Below are positions 44,707 to 53,685 of a stretch of 64,000 nt of DNA, in pieces. The position numbers were made by a program, and so were the translations under genes. Numbering within the stretch: the first letter of the stretch is position 1; each line of letters begins with the position of its first letter. This stretch comes from CAWIHS01 sp963836005. GTDB taxonomy: Bacteria > Pseudomonadota > Gammaproteobacteria > GRL18. Location of the stretch: contig CAWIHS010000003.1 of assembly GCA_963836005.1 (NCBI GenBank), positions 248,001-312,000 of the forward strand. The letters are read 5' to 3'. The notes below the pieces were generated by a model. That model was not told where the DNA came from and did not search any database. It was given only the letters and a program-made list of their open reading frames with translations.

Positions 44707-47133
44707 CTATTTTTTAGCCTCCTTGCTTTCAGCATAGGCTTTGAGCGCCTTATTCATCAGTTCAAGATGTTGCTCTTTATTAATCTGACCCGGGGTAGAA
44801 ACCTTAGTCCAGAATTCTTGATCGCTCATCTCTTTATGACAACCCATACACAAACCGGTTCGTTCCATGGCTTCGCGCATTTCCTTAGGCAGTGCCCGGG
44901 ACAGAGGCCAGTGAGTACCTACGGTCTGGACTTGTTCACCATCTTTTATAATAGTTGACCAGTCGAAGTCAAGATCTGCAATCTTAGGTACCTGAATTTT
45001 ATAATTACCCTCTTTAGGTATAGGTTTACCGGTCTTCTGATCAATCAGATCTTCAACAATATCTTCGACGTAACGGGTCTGGAACACACCGCCAGCAATA
45101 CCATAGCCCATGGCTTTGGGATTATTATGGCATGATTCACAGCTACGAGCTATACGTTGTGCAGAGTGAGGCTGTACCGGAGCCATATCAATAGCCAGCG
45201 GAGTACGTTTCTGTCCCAGTTCCTTCTTCTCATCTTCCGACTTGGCTACCTGATTTAGAGCAATGGTCTTGTTATTGCGGTCAATCACAGTATACACCAC
45301 CTGACAGCCGGGCATCAGCGGTGTGACACGACCTTCACCATTTATACCCAGAACAGGATCCTCCCAACGCAGGTAAGAACGTGTTTCAAAGACTTTACCG
45401 GGACTTTGAATACCTTTGGTACCCAGTGGGGATTCTGCAGTTGAACCATCAGGATTACGCTCAGAGCCAGAAGATATCCAGTCTGTATCATGATAGGCCT
45501 TGCCGTCCTTGTCTTTACCGTAATTTACCTGCACGTGGCAGCCATAGCACTGAGGTACCCAGGAAGCATGGCAGGCATAACACTCAAGACTCTCATTGTG
45601 CTTTTTAACCTTGCTCATAGCAACCATCGCATTCTGGTTGATCCAGCTATCATCCTCTTTGATCTGTTTCAGAACGGGCACTTCAAAGTCGTTACCAGTC
45701 GCTGAATGCAGTATGACTTTTTTGCCCTTCTTGACCACATTACCATAGGGATTACCACGTGCCGTCAGCAGATAACCGTCACCCTTATCATAGACCGTAG
45801 CAAAAGCAACGGTTTCCTGTAATGGTGACTGCGCCATACCTCGCGCTTTTTCACCGCTCAGATCTTTTTCAAATTCTTCACCATAACCCAATGGCAGATC
45901 CCATGGGAATTCTTCAGTTGTACCATGGCAGTCCTGACACTCAATTTCTACCTGAGCCAGAGTCGTTCCCGGTAAATTACCGTCGCCATGCATATCTATA
46001 GTCGTATGACAATCCTGGCACAGCATGCCTCCCTCAGGATTGCCGGGACGGCTCTTGTTATACTGGTGATGAAGATCATCAGATATAAACAGGTATTTCT
46101 TGGTATGCAGTTTAGGCTGCTTCATGCCTTCTGCGTTATAGGGCGAGCCATAGGGGAATTCCATCAAACCCTGATAAGTTACGCCAATCCGTTTACCGCG
46201 ATTATGACAGGAATTACAGGTTTCCACGGGGATGCCGGAATATTCTGCATTTTCCGTTTTGACCACTGACTTGCGCGTTGCCTGAATCTGATGGGTCAGC
46301 ATATGACCTTTTTGAGTTTTATCGATAGTGGGATCAGCACCTTCATATAGACCTTCATTACCATAGGGGATATGACAGGAAGAGCACCCCTGTCCGCGGT
46401 AGTCACCACGTTTTTCTCGGCCTTTGACCGTTACATGACAGCGTTGACATTGCTGACGCTGATATGTAAAACCCGCCAGCTTGGGATCTTTTTCAATCTC
46501 TTCCACACTGGGCTGAGGAATTTGCTGCATTTCGGTAGGAAATTGTTCTTTATGGGCGGCCATCATGTCTTTCATATAGGCCTTGTATTCGGCGGTACCC
46601 ACGGAAGGAACAGGACCGTCGCCATCTTTCACAGCATAGTTACCCCAGGGTACATGATGATTCTGTACTTCTTTAACACCCCAGGTATGCAGGTTACCCT
46701 GTATCTTGCCAGCCTCAGTATTCATCAGGGCTTTTTCCAGACGATCCGGATACCCCTGGTGACAGGCAGCCTGACCGCAGGTAAACTTATTAATATCCAT
46801 TGCGCCTGGATCTGGGTAAAAAGTCTGCGGACCGTTAGCAGTTTTAAGCGCTGCCGGAGAGCCGTTATGTGCTGCATCTTTGTCCTGCATTTCAGCGGGG
46901 TTACCGCCGTGGCAGATTACGCAGCCTTGCTTGTCGCCATGGCCTGTTCCCATGCCCTTGATCATGGCCAGCATAGTACTTTTCTCGTCACGGATACTTT
47001 CTATGCCGGCATGACAGGCCAGACAGCCTTCGCCTTTGGAGTGTCCCTGCTCTACATCAGCCTTTACCACTGAGGAAAAGCTTAGTGCAGTACTCAGAAC
47101 AACCAAAGAAACTATCGACAGTATATTACTCAT
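44707..47133 (-). CDS. Twelve-haem cytochrome c, periplasmic
   Basis: An 808-residue protein with a signal peptide (1-25, cut near VKA). I count eleven CXXCH haem sites (CLACH, CVICH, CQRCH, CSSCH, CNSCH, CQDCH twice, CYACH, CYGCH, CESCH, CMGCH) and one CX4CH (CGQAACH, the third). Three pairs of sites flank long haem-free stretches rich in Gly and Asp. I cannot name the subfamily; length and haem number do not match the octahaem nitrite or tetrathionate reductases I know. GGGGGAG lies 7 bases before the ATG. A perfect FNR-type box at 47198 points to expression without oxygen. The TPR gene pair follows after a terminator. Confidence 0.9.
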   Translation of the reverse strand: MSNILSIVSLVVLSTALSFSSVVKADVEQGHSKGEGCLACHAGIESIRDEKSTMLAMIKGMGTGHGDKQGCVICHGGNPAEMQDKDAAHNGSPAALKTANGPQTFYPDPGAMDINKFTCGQAACHQGYPDRLEKALMNTEAGKIQGNLHTWGVKEVQNHHVPWGNYAVKDGDGPVPSVGTAEYKAYMKDMMAAHKEQFPTEMQQIPQPSVEEIEKDPKLAGFTYQRQQCQRCHVTVKGREKRGDYRGQGCSSCHIPYGNEGLYEGADPTIDKTQKGHMLTHQIQATRKSVVKTENAEYSGIPVETCNSCHNRGKRIGVTYQGLMEFPYGSPYNAEGMKQPKLHTKKYLFISDDLHHQYNKSRPGNPEGGMLCQDCHTTIDMHGDGNLPGTTLAQVEIECQDCHGTTEEFPWDLPLGYGEEFEKDLSGEKARGMAQSPLQETVAFATVYDKGDGYLLTARGNPYGNVVKKGKKVILHSATGNDFEVPVLKQIKEDDSWINQNAMVAMSKVKKHNESLECYACHASWVPQCYGCHVQVNYGKDKDGKAYHDTDWISSGSERNPDGSTAESPLGTKGIQSPGKVFETRSYLRWEDPVLGINGEGRVTPLMPGCQVVYTVIDRNNKTIALNQVAKSEDEKKELGQKRTPLAIDMAPVQPHSAQRIARSCESCHNNPKAMGYGIAGGVFQTRYVEDIVEDLIDQKTGKPIPKEGNYKIQVPKIADLDFDWSTIIKDGEQVQTVGTHWPLSRALPKEMREAMERTGLCMGCHKEMSDQEFWTKVSTPGQINKEQHLELMNKALKAYAESKEAKK

Positions 47134-47197
47134 TAGTTCTCCCCCCGTTGAAATTAAATTACAAAATTAACCATAGTAGATATAAGGAATTAAACAA

Positions 47198-47211
47198 TTG
47201 ATCTGTATCAA
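47198..47211 (-). promoter_or_regulatory. FNR/Anr-type box upstream of the cytochrome gene
   Basis: TTGATCTGTATCAA fits the FNR consensus TTGAT-N4-ATCAA exactly. It lies 65 bases before the ATG of the twelve-haem cytochrome and about 240 before the divergent membrane-protein gene. Confidence 0.75.
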
Positions 47212-47448
47212 TAAAAGATGGATTAAACAATGTTTATTCAACCCTGCTGTGTAATCGACCAGGCAAGTATACCTGACACAATCAGCATCCCCGGCAGCTT
47301 TTTGTCCAGGCACAGGGTTTCCATCAAAGCTGACATTGCTATAAACTTTAACCCTTTCAGGCCATATTCATTGGCATTTATTCCTGCACCTGGAAAAATA
47401 ATTGGCGAAATACGTTATAATCAATGACTAATGTGTAAAGGTTGGTCA

Positions 47449-49338
47449 ATGAACAAAACGCCCTCTGCTAACCCCATTCAAGGACAAGATCAAAAACCCA
47501 GACAAATGACCTCACAACATATCACAATGACGTGGAGGAACTTTTTTTCATATTTTTCCAGCGCGCTTATCTGGGCTGTCGTGGTATATTTTCTGGCCAG
47601 ACAATTCGCAGTGAATAACTTCTGGAGTGTTGTTGTGAGTGTTTTTCTGCTCAGTCTTCCTATCGGCCTTGCAGGAATATACAGCACTACTATTCGTCAG
47701 ATCCAGCGGTTTACCATTTTTAAAGAAAAGGGCTGGTTTTATCGAGTGTTTTTTGGCCGCAGCCTGAAAATCTTATTCTGGATCTGCTGGGCCCTGGCAA
47801 GCTCTTTTTTTATGCTTATCCAGTTTCATATCTATAACCAACTGGAATGGCTCGTTTTCTTTCTTATCATCCCTGTTTTCTGGGCCTGTTTTATACTCTT
47901 AAAAAAGCTTTTTTTTCGCGAGTTTAAAACCTACGTACTTACAAACATGGCCCTGATCTGGGCGCGCCGATTAAGCCCTCTGCTGATGCTGATCATCTAT
48001 GTGGTTTTAACAGGCTATTTTAAAGATACACTAAACTATCATTCTCTCCAGGACGCCATAGCGACGCAAAAATCAGCCCTGGCAGACATGAACAGGAGTG
48101 CCCTGGTCAGGGAAGCCTCACAGTATCTGGCATTTTACAATGGCACCCGGGCCTATGCTCTGGGGCGCCTTGGAGAGCTCAATAGTCTATGGGGTCTAGC
48201 ATTGCTGGGAATGGGCGGATATGTCATATTTTATAATGCCTGCGCCATGCTGTCCTGTTTTCTGATCCCTCGTGTGGAATATCGTCGATTATTAAATCCC
48301 GCTGCTGACGACAAACCTGCACCCGTACCTCTTTCCCGCCTGGCCTCTTTTGTTGCAGTTTTTACTTTTATCGCGCTTTTTATTTATCTCCCGCTGCTGA
48401 CGTATATGGAATTCTGGGTTAAACACACAGGCGCAATCAATACTCATGCCACAGAAACTCAGCTTATACAGAAACTTGAACAGATTGATAACGACTATTT
48501 TAGGGAAGGTACTCTTGAACAGCTTCAAACTGCAAGAATTGAGTCGCTGCATAAGGTTGATATTTCGCTCATCCAGCTGGATGCTCAGGTTGACCGGGCG
48601 TTCGATCGACTCGAAACGAATGTGGATGGCTTTCTCGACTGGTATTACAGCCTGACAGGTGAATATGCGCGAATCGCCTATATGATGACAGGTGAACTTG
48701 AGGATTATATGAGCGAAAAGCTTGAACAATATTTACAGCAGGGAGACACCTTCAAGGAAGTTCAGGCTGCCCTCAATAATGCATTAGAAACGCATCATAC
48801 CGCTCAGCAGGAATATCTGCAGCAGGCCCAGATCATTATGACTCGAAATCGTGTTATACCGCAGGACACCCCTGTGCATATCGTGCAGGGCATTTCACTG
48901 GACAATGTGCTTAATCCTCCCATCCATCAGGATGTCATCAGTATGCAGCAAAAACTTGGGAGCGCTGCGGTATCGGGTCTGTTGACGGCGGTTGTGGTTA
49001 AAAAGATCATCGGCAAAATACTGGGTAAAAATGTCCTCAAGCTTGCCGCCAAAGCACTGACCAAGGCGCTATTCAGTAAAACTGCCGGAACCGCGGGCGG
49101 CGCTGGTAGCGGTGCTCTGGCCGGAGCGGCCATCGGCTCTGCTTTGCCTGGTCTGGGTACAGCTGTCGGTGCGGTCATTGGTGCCATCATTGCAGGAGTT
49201 GCAGTGGGTGTGGCTGTGGACAAAACCCTTATAGAAGTTGAAGAATATCTCAATCGTGAAGAATTTAAGCATGAATTGCTTGCATCAATACAGGAAGCAC
49301 GCACTGAATTTAAAGCCGAATTAAGCAGTAAAAAGTGA
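47449..49338 (+). CDS. Large membrane protein with glycine-zipper tail, unknown function
   Basis: A 629-residue protein. The ATG at 47449 is preferred because AAAGG lies 7 bases upstream; one six codons earlier lacks a good site. Membrane segments are at about 35-55, 62-82, 110-130, 133-150, 172-192, 252-275 and 300-320. Then comes a helical part (390-520), and at about 550-595 a Gly/Ala run (GGAGSGALAGAAIGSALPGL) of glycine-zipper type, followed by a charged coiled tail (NREEFKHELLASIQEARTEF). I do not recognise a family. It is divergent from the twelve-haem cytochrome across the FNR box, so it could share that control. Confidence 0.75.
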   Translation: MNKTPSANPIQGQDQKPRQMTSQHITMTWRNFFSYFSSALIWAVVVYFLARQFAVNNFWSVVVSVFLLSLPIGLAGIYSTTIRQIQRFTIFKEKGWFYRVFFGRSLKILFWICWALASSFFMLIQFHIYNQLEWLVFFLIIPVFWACFILLKKLFFREFKTYVLTNMALIWARRLSPLLMLIIYVVLTGYFKDTLNYHSLQDAIATQKSALADMNRSALVREASQYLAFYNGTRAYALGRLGELNSLWGLALLGMGGYVIFYNACAMLSCFLIPRVEYRRLLNPAADDKPAPVPLSRLASFVAVFTFIALFIYLPLLTYMEFWVKHTGAINTHATETQLIQKLEQIDNDYFREGTLEQLQTARIESLHKVDISLIQLDAQVDRAFDRLETNVDGFLDWYYSLTGEYARIAYMMTGELEDYMSEKLEQYLQQGDTFKEVQAALNNALETHHTAQQEYLQQAQIIMTRNRVIPQDTPVHIVQGISLDNVLNPPIHQDVISMQQKLGSAAVSGLLTAVVVKKIIGKILGKNVLKLAAKALTKALFSKTAGTAGGAGSGALAGAAIGSALPGLGTAVGAVIGAIIAGVAVGVAVDKTLIEVEEYLNREEFKHELLASIQEARTEFKAELSSKK

Positions 49339-49390
49339 TCCGGAACATTGATAATAAACAAGAACCTGACTTTTTCAATGTTTTTATTTT

Positions 49391-49646
49391 GTAACTACTC
49401 AGCGTATTTTGATTATTGTTGCAAGTTATTGATATCAGGTGTTTGTGGAAGAAGCTTATATAGCCAGGGATGGCTATATAAAGCCTGCATGGATGTATTA
49501 ACGGCGTCTTCTGTAACAAATTCCTGGTATCAATGACGTTTTAGAAATTACGCTTCTAAGTTACAAAAATATAAGTCTTTGAATTTTATATGTTTATAAC
49601 TTTTTGATGGTTAGCCTTCCTGCGGCTTGATTTGCTGAGTAGTTAC
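49391..49646. mobile_element. Miniature IS66-like element, 256 bp, side module on the right
   Basis: Ends GTAACTACTCAGCG and GCTGAGTAGTTAC. The flanks TTTATTTT and TGTATTTT agree at seven of eight bases, a slightly decayed duplication. Same arrangement as 26856. Confidence 0.88.
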
Positions 49647-49750
49647 TGTATTTTTTGAATAATAAGCTAATCCATCACAGACTTATCCAAAGGTGTTTTC
49701 TATAATACAATATAATTTTAATAAAACAAACGTACTGTCAGGACTCCGCC

Positions 49751-51502
49751 TTGCTCCTTCGATTATTTCGCTTCAATTACAATGTCATCTTAACCCGCAA
49801 AAGATATTTTTTCTTTCTTGCTGAACTGATTTTTTTTGCCACACTGCTCGTCTGTACATCTGTAGTAGTGGCAAATAGACTTGTCCCCGTTGCAGCCAAA
49901 GCCTCCGCTATGAACACCATAGGCAAACATTTTGCTGTTTATACTGAAGCTAAAACTGAACTGACTTTTGCTCAGGCCAGAGCAGCCTACGATAAACATC
50001 AATTCACCAACTCGAAGCATGACATTCTGAGTTTTGGTATTGGTGCAGCCCCCATGTGGCTCGTGACTGAAGTAGATAACTCTTTGCCACAAGCTATCAA
50101 ACGGCGATTTGTAATTGAAAATTCCTGGCTGGATCATGCCAATATTTATCTGCTGTATAATGATGAGCTGGTCAAAGAAATTCAGCTCGGTGATCAGCTT
50201 CCGTTCTCTGCACGCGAGATCGATCATCGTTTTTTTGCTTTTGATCATGACTATCTACCCGGAAAAACACAGCTATTTATTCACGTAGACACGCCTGATC
50301 CCATGGTACTGCCCATGACTTTTGGCAGCCAGCAAGCATCCTATAAAAGAGATATACTTAATAGCTACAGCTATGGTTTGCTGTATGGTATTGTGCTTGC
50401 CCTGCTATTATATAACCTGATTATCTTTTTACGTCTTCGGCTCAAACGCTATCTTTTTTATGTGATCTATCTGGGCATGTTTATGGCTATGAACCTGTCC
50501 TATACCGGTCATGGCTACTACCTGTTCTGGCCAGATTTTGCCTCGATACAACATTGGAATAATCCGTTCCTGATCACGCTGTACGCAGTCAGTGGTATCC
50601 TGTTTGCTCTGTCGTTTTTAGAAACTCACAAATTTTTTCCACGCATCTTCTATTTCGGACTGTTGATCTGCCTTGCCATGATCATATCTCAGGGGGTGTT
50701 TTTTCTGCACAACTTACAGACTGAAGCAGTAATCTTTGCTATTGGATACGCCATTTTTTATTCTGTATTTACTCTGATACTGGCGATCTTAAGTCTGAAC
50801 TACAAACTGCGTTCGGTGCTGCTTTTCCTGATTGCCACAATTACTACATTAATCGGTACTTCTATTACCTCTATGGCAGTGTGGTCATTACTTCCCTATA
50901 ACGATTTTACTTTCAGAGCAATAGAAATTGGTCTGGCCATTGATGCGATTTTGCTGTCTATTGCTCTGGCTGAACAATTTCGTATCCTGCAAAATGAAAA
51001 GTATCAGGCTGAACATTTAGCTCGCTTCGATCAACTCACCGGGCTTTATAATCGCAGAGCATTCTATGAGCTGGTAGCGCCGATTACAGTAAATGCGCTG
51101 CGTTATCAGCAAAACCTTTCCGTCATCATTCTGGATATTGATCGATTCAAGCGGATCAATGATACCTATGGCCATTCAACAGGTGATAAAGTGATCAAAA
51201 TAACCGCTGAAATGATTCAGAAAATCACCCGTAAAGGAGATATTTCTTCTCGTTGGGGAGGCGAAGAATTTACCATACTTTTACCCGAAACCAATCTGGA
51301 ACATGCCAGACAATTGGCCGAACGACTGCGTGAAACCATCGCACAAATGAAACTGTTTACAACCGCAAATCCTATTTCTATTACCGCAAGTCTCGGCGTG
51401 GCAGAAATGACACCAGGCACACCGACAGTTGATGAGTTAATAAAAATCGCCGACGCCAGGCTCTATCAGGCAAAAAAAGCCGGGCGTAACAGAGTTTTTT
51501 AA
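49751..51502 (+). CDS. 7TMR-DISM diguanylate cyclase
   Basis: A 583-residue membrane signalling protein. The N-terminal hydrophobic segment (about 17-40) leads to a periplasmic 7TMR-DISMED2-type sensor (WLVTEVDNSLPQAIKRRFVI, RFFAFDHDYLPGKTQLFIHV). Seven membrane segments lie at about 200-405. The GGDEF domain follows, with DIDRFKRINDTYGHSTGD and RWGGEEF near residues 500-507. GGEEF is an active variant; RKGD five residues before it is an intact I-site. It makes cyclic di-GMP. The start is a TTG at 49751; no strong ribosome-binding site precedes it. The ligand is unknown, usually a carbohydrate or small molecule. Confidence 0.9.
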   Translation: MLLRLFRFNYNVILTRKRYFFFLAELIFFATLLVCTSVVVANRLVPVAAKASAMNTIGKHFAVYTEAKTELTFAQARAAYDKHQFTNSKHDILSFGIGAAPMWLVTEVDNSLPQAIKRRFVIENSWLDHANIYLLYNDELVKEIQLGDQLPFSAREIDHRFFAFDHDYLPGKTQLFIHVDTPDPMVLPMTFGSQQASYKRDILNSYSYGLLYGIVLALLLYNLIIFLRLRLKRYLFYVIYLGMFMAMNLSYTGHGYYLFWPDFASIQHWNNPFLITLYAVSGILFALSFLETHKFFPRIFYFGLLICLAMIISQGVFFLHNLQTEAVIFAIGYAIFYSVFTLILAILSLNYKLRSVLLFLIATITTLIGTSITSMAVWSLLPYNDFTFRAIEIGLAIDAILLSIALAEQFRILQNEKYQAEHLARFDQLTGLYNRRAFYELVAPITVNALRYQQNLSVIILDIDRFKRINDTYGHSTGDKVIKITAEMIQKITRKGDISSRWGGEEFTILLPETNLEHARQLAERLRETIAQMKLFTTANPISITASLGVAEMTPGTPTVDELIKIADARLYQAKKAGRNRVF

Positions 51503-52076
51503 TTCAGGCCATTTACCCGCCTATGCTAATAGTGGAGATATCCTGGTAATGTCAATTTCGGCTTGCTATGAACACAGCCTCAATTCAAATACGACATATC
51601 AAAAGTGTATGGGGATCAGGACATGGAATTTTTTAATAAAAAGTCAAATCTTTAATTGAAACCAAGTATCCAATTTTGTGATGAACTTCTAATTTTTTAC
51701 TCACCATTTATTGTTATAGAAGTTCGTAGGATTTTTTTTACATCATAACTTATGCTTTATGCTATCTTGTCGGTCATACAATAAGAAAAAACCACACCTC
51801 CCGCATGGTTGGAGCGGAAATCCGCGGAATTTCAGTTTTAATTAAAAAGACCAGGATGTCTTATTGTTAATTAACGAATAAGAACTTGTATAAAAATTTA
51901 AGCAAATTCTTATTATTCTGTCTACAAAATACATACGTTAGTATAAGGTAAAATACTAATTTTTTTTATCAAACCTTATAACACATGAAGGCTTGAATTA
52001 TGGCGAAAAAATTGCGTATACTAACCGACTCGCTGCCCCGGTAGTGTGTATTAAAATAAACCCAAAGGAGATAGAT
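51503..52076. other. Intergenic region
   Basis: About 570 bases. A structured stretch CCTCCCGCATGGTTGGAGCG near 51800 might form a leader structure, but I do not recognise a riboswitch class. No gene seen. Confidence 0.4.
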
Positions 52077-52832
52077 TTGAAAAAAGTTAAAATAATAAAC
52101 CTCATTAAAGGTTGTGCTTTTCTTGCGCTTGCTGCATCGATAAATACCTATGCTGAAGATATTTCTACCGATGACAATGGCAATCGGTATAATAAGGATC
52201 GTGAATACCTTTCCGAAATAAGCGCAGCCAGAGCTTATCTTGATATGAAGACACAAAAAGGCATTCTAATCGATGTCCGCAGATTGCGTGAATATGCGGC
52301 AGGACATCCAGAGAAGGCGTTTAATGTGCCTTATCCTCATATTGTAGGTTCACCTTACTTGTCGGACGGAACTCCCAATCCAGATTATGAAGGTCAAGAA
52401 GCGGCTAACTTTTACTGGGAGGTATACGATCTGGTAAATGGTAAAACCGATACTTTAATTATGACACTTTGCAGAACCGGTTCTCGCAGCGTGGATGCTG
52501 GCAACATTCTGGCTAATCCTGAATCCTATGACATCAATGGTCCTGAATTTAGCAATGTGCGCAATATCTGGGAAGGCTTTGTGGGTCAGTATAAATATGC
52601 GTATGCTGGTGGTAATATCGCCTTCGACGAAGATGGCAATCCAATTAAACTGGATTTGAATAATAATGGTTATATTGATAGCGATACTGCTGATGTCTAT
52701 GACCACACAAGTGATGCAAATCCGGATAAAGATGGATGGAGAAATTTCCAGGAACTGCCATGGACTACTAAGCTGAAGAAAAACAGAGTTTATTTGCAGG
52801 ACCGCAGTCTGTATGATCCCTGGACAGAATAA
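52077..52832 (+). CDS. Periplasmic rhodanese-domain protein with a calcium loop
   Basis: A 251-residue protein. The TTG at 52077 is chosen because AAAGGAG stands 6 bases before it and a signal peptide starts there (MKKVKIIN, cut near TYA). The rhodanese domain covers about 43-175: ILIDVRRLREYAAGHPEKAF and the active Cys132 in LCRTGSRS. Here the Cys loop is CRTGSRS, the normal six-residue rhodanese type, so sulfur transfer is possible. After the domain comes DLNNNGYIDSDTAD (193-206), an EF-hand-like or dockerin-like calcium loop with Asp at the usual places. This pairing is rare. It would act in the periplasm, fitting sulfur metabolism. A terminator follows. Confidence 0.88.
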   Translation: MKKVKIINLIKGCAFLALAASINTYAEDISTDDNGNRYNKDREYLSEISAARAYLDMKTQKGILIDVRRLREYAAGHPEKAFNVPYPHIVGSPYLSDGTPNPDYEGQEAANFYWEVYDLVNGKTDTLIMTLCRTGSRSVDAGNILANPESYDINGPEFSNVRNIWEGFVGQYKYAYAGGNIAFDEDGNPIKLDLNNNGYIDSDTADVYDHTSDANPDKDGWRNFQELPWTTKLKKNRVYLQDRSLYDPWTE

Positions 52833-52881
52833 ACACTAAAAGCTGTAACAGCTGTTCAGTCAATATTGAACATTCAAAGAG

Positions 52882-52916
52882 CCCCACTTTGATGATTGAT
52901 CATTGTGGGGTTTTTT
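52882..52916 (+). terminator. Rho-independent terminator after the rhodanese gene
   Basis: CCCCAC and GTGGGG close a 17-base loop, then six T. It starts 49 bases after the stop codon. Confidence 0.88.
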
Positions 52917-53024
52917 AATGTCATCTTTTTTGGATATTATTTGCCTGCAAATAAAAATTTACAAATTTTTTATCCTATTTTTTTGCTACACCTTTATAAA
53001 TTAAATTCAGAGACAAACAATTTT

Positions 53025-53531
53025 ATGGATAATATACAACAAATAATACTTAATGAAGCGACTCTTTGGCTGCCAAGAGCAGGCGGCGTTATTATAACTA
53101 TACTTGTTTTTTTTGTACTCTCGAAATTAATAAAAGCTGTAATCATTAAAACTTCTGAACGTTTGAAGGTCGATAGTCATATCACTTCTCTACTGGCTCG
53201 TAGCAGCAATATAACACTGATAATATTTGCTTTTGTTACCGCATTGGGGACTCTGGGCATCAATGTATCTGCCATTGTGGCAGGGCTGGGATTAACAGGA
53301 TTTGCCTTGGGTTTTGCTTTAAAAGATACGATTTCAAATCTGCTTTCCGGTATTCTCATTCTGTTATATCAACCCTTTAAGATTGGTAACACGATAAAAA
53401 TCTCAGGCTTCGAGGGTAATGTGGTGACGATTGATTTGAGATATACAGAACTGAACAGTGACGGAAACAGGATCCTCATTCCAAATTCAAAATTATTTGC
53501 TGATCCGATTACAGTTGTGCATTCAGAATAA
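53025..53531 (+). CDS. Short MscS-type mechanosensitive channel
   Basis: A 168-residue protein from ATG 53025 (longer frame open to 52896 has no support). Three membrane segments: about 15-35, 55-75 and 80-105. The third is the pore helix of the MscS type, GLGLTGFALGFALKDTISNL, with the conserved Gly/Ala pattern. The beta domain follows (FKIGNTIKISGFEGNVVTID, RILIPNSKLFADP). The C-terminal alpha/beta cage of full MscS is absent; the protein ends after the beta domain, shorter than typical MscS (about 280). Such short forms exist. It would gate at high membrane tension. It stands between the rhodanese and choloylglycine-hydrolase genes. Confidence 0.9.
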   Translation: MDNIQQIILNEATLWLPRAGGVIITILVFFVLSKLIKAVIIKTSERLKVDSHITSLLARSSNITLIIFAFVTALGTLGINVSAIVAGLGLTGFALGFALKDTISNLLSGILILLYQPFKIGNTIKISGFEGNVVTIDLRYTELNSDGNRILIPNSKLFADPITVVHSE

Positions 53532-53685
53532 CGCGGTTTGCAGATATTTAAAATTTAGGCATTATAACAGAACGGAATGTGGCTTAGTCCAACAAACAAT
53601 TATTCGCCATGCAATCACAATCATAAATGCTAAAATCTTAATCATCACCTGTAATTGCAAACACTACTGAAAGAGCAGACTCATA

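Noticed and set aside
45988..47073. Long plus-strand frames over the twelve-haem cytochrome gene
   Set aside because: They are shadows; the minus strand carries haem motifs, a signal peptide and a good ribosome-binding site.
51780..51850. Possible riboswitch upstream of the rhodanese gene
   Set aside because: Some pairing is visible, but it fits no riboswitch class I know, and the distance to the start is more than 200 bases.
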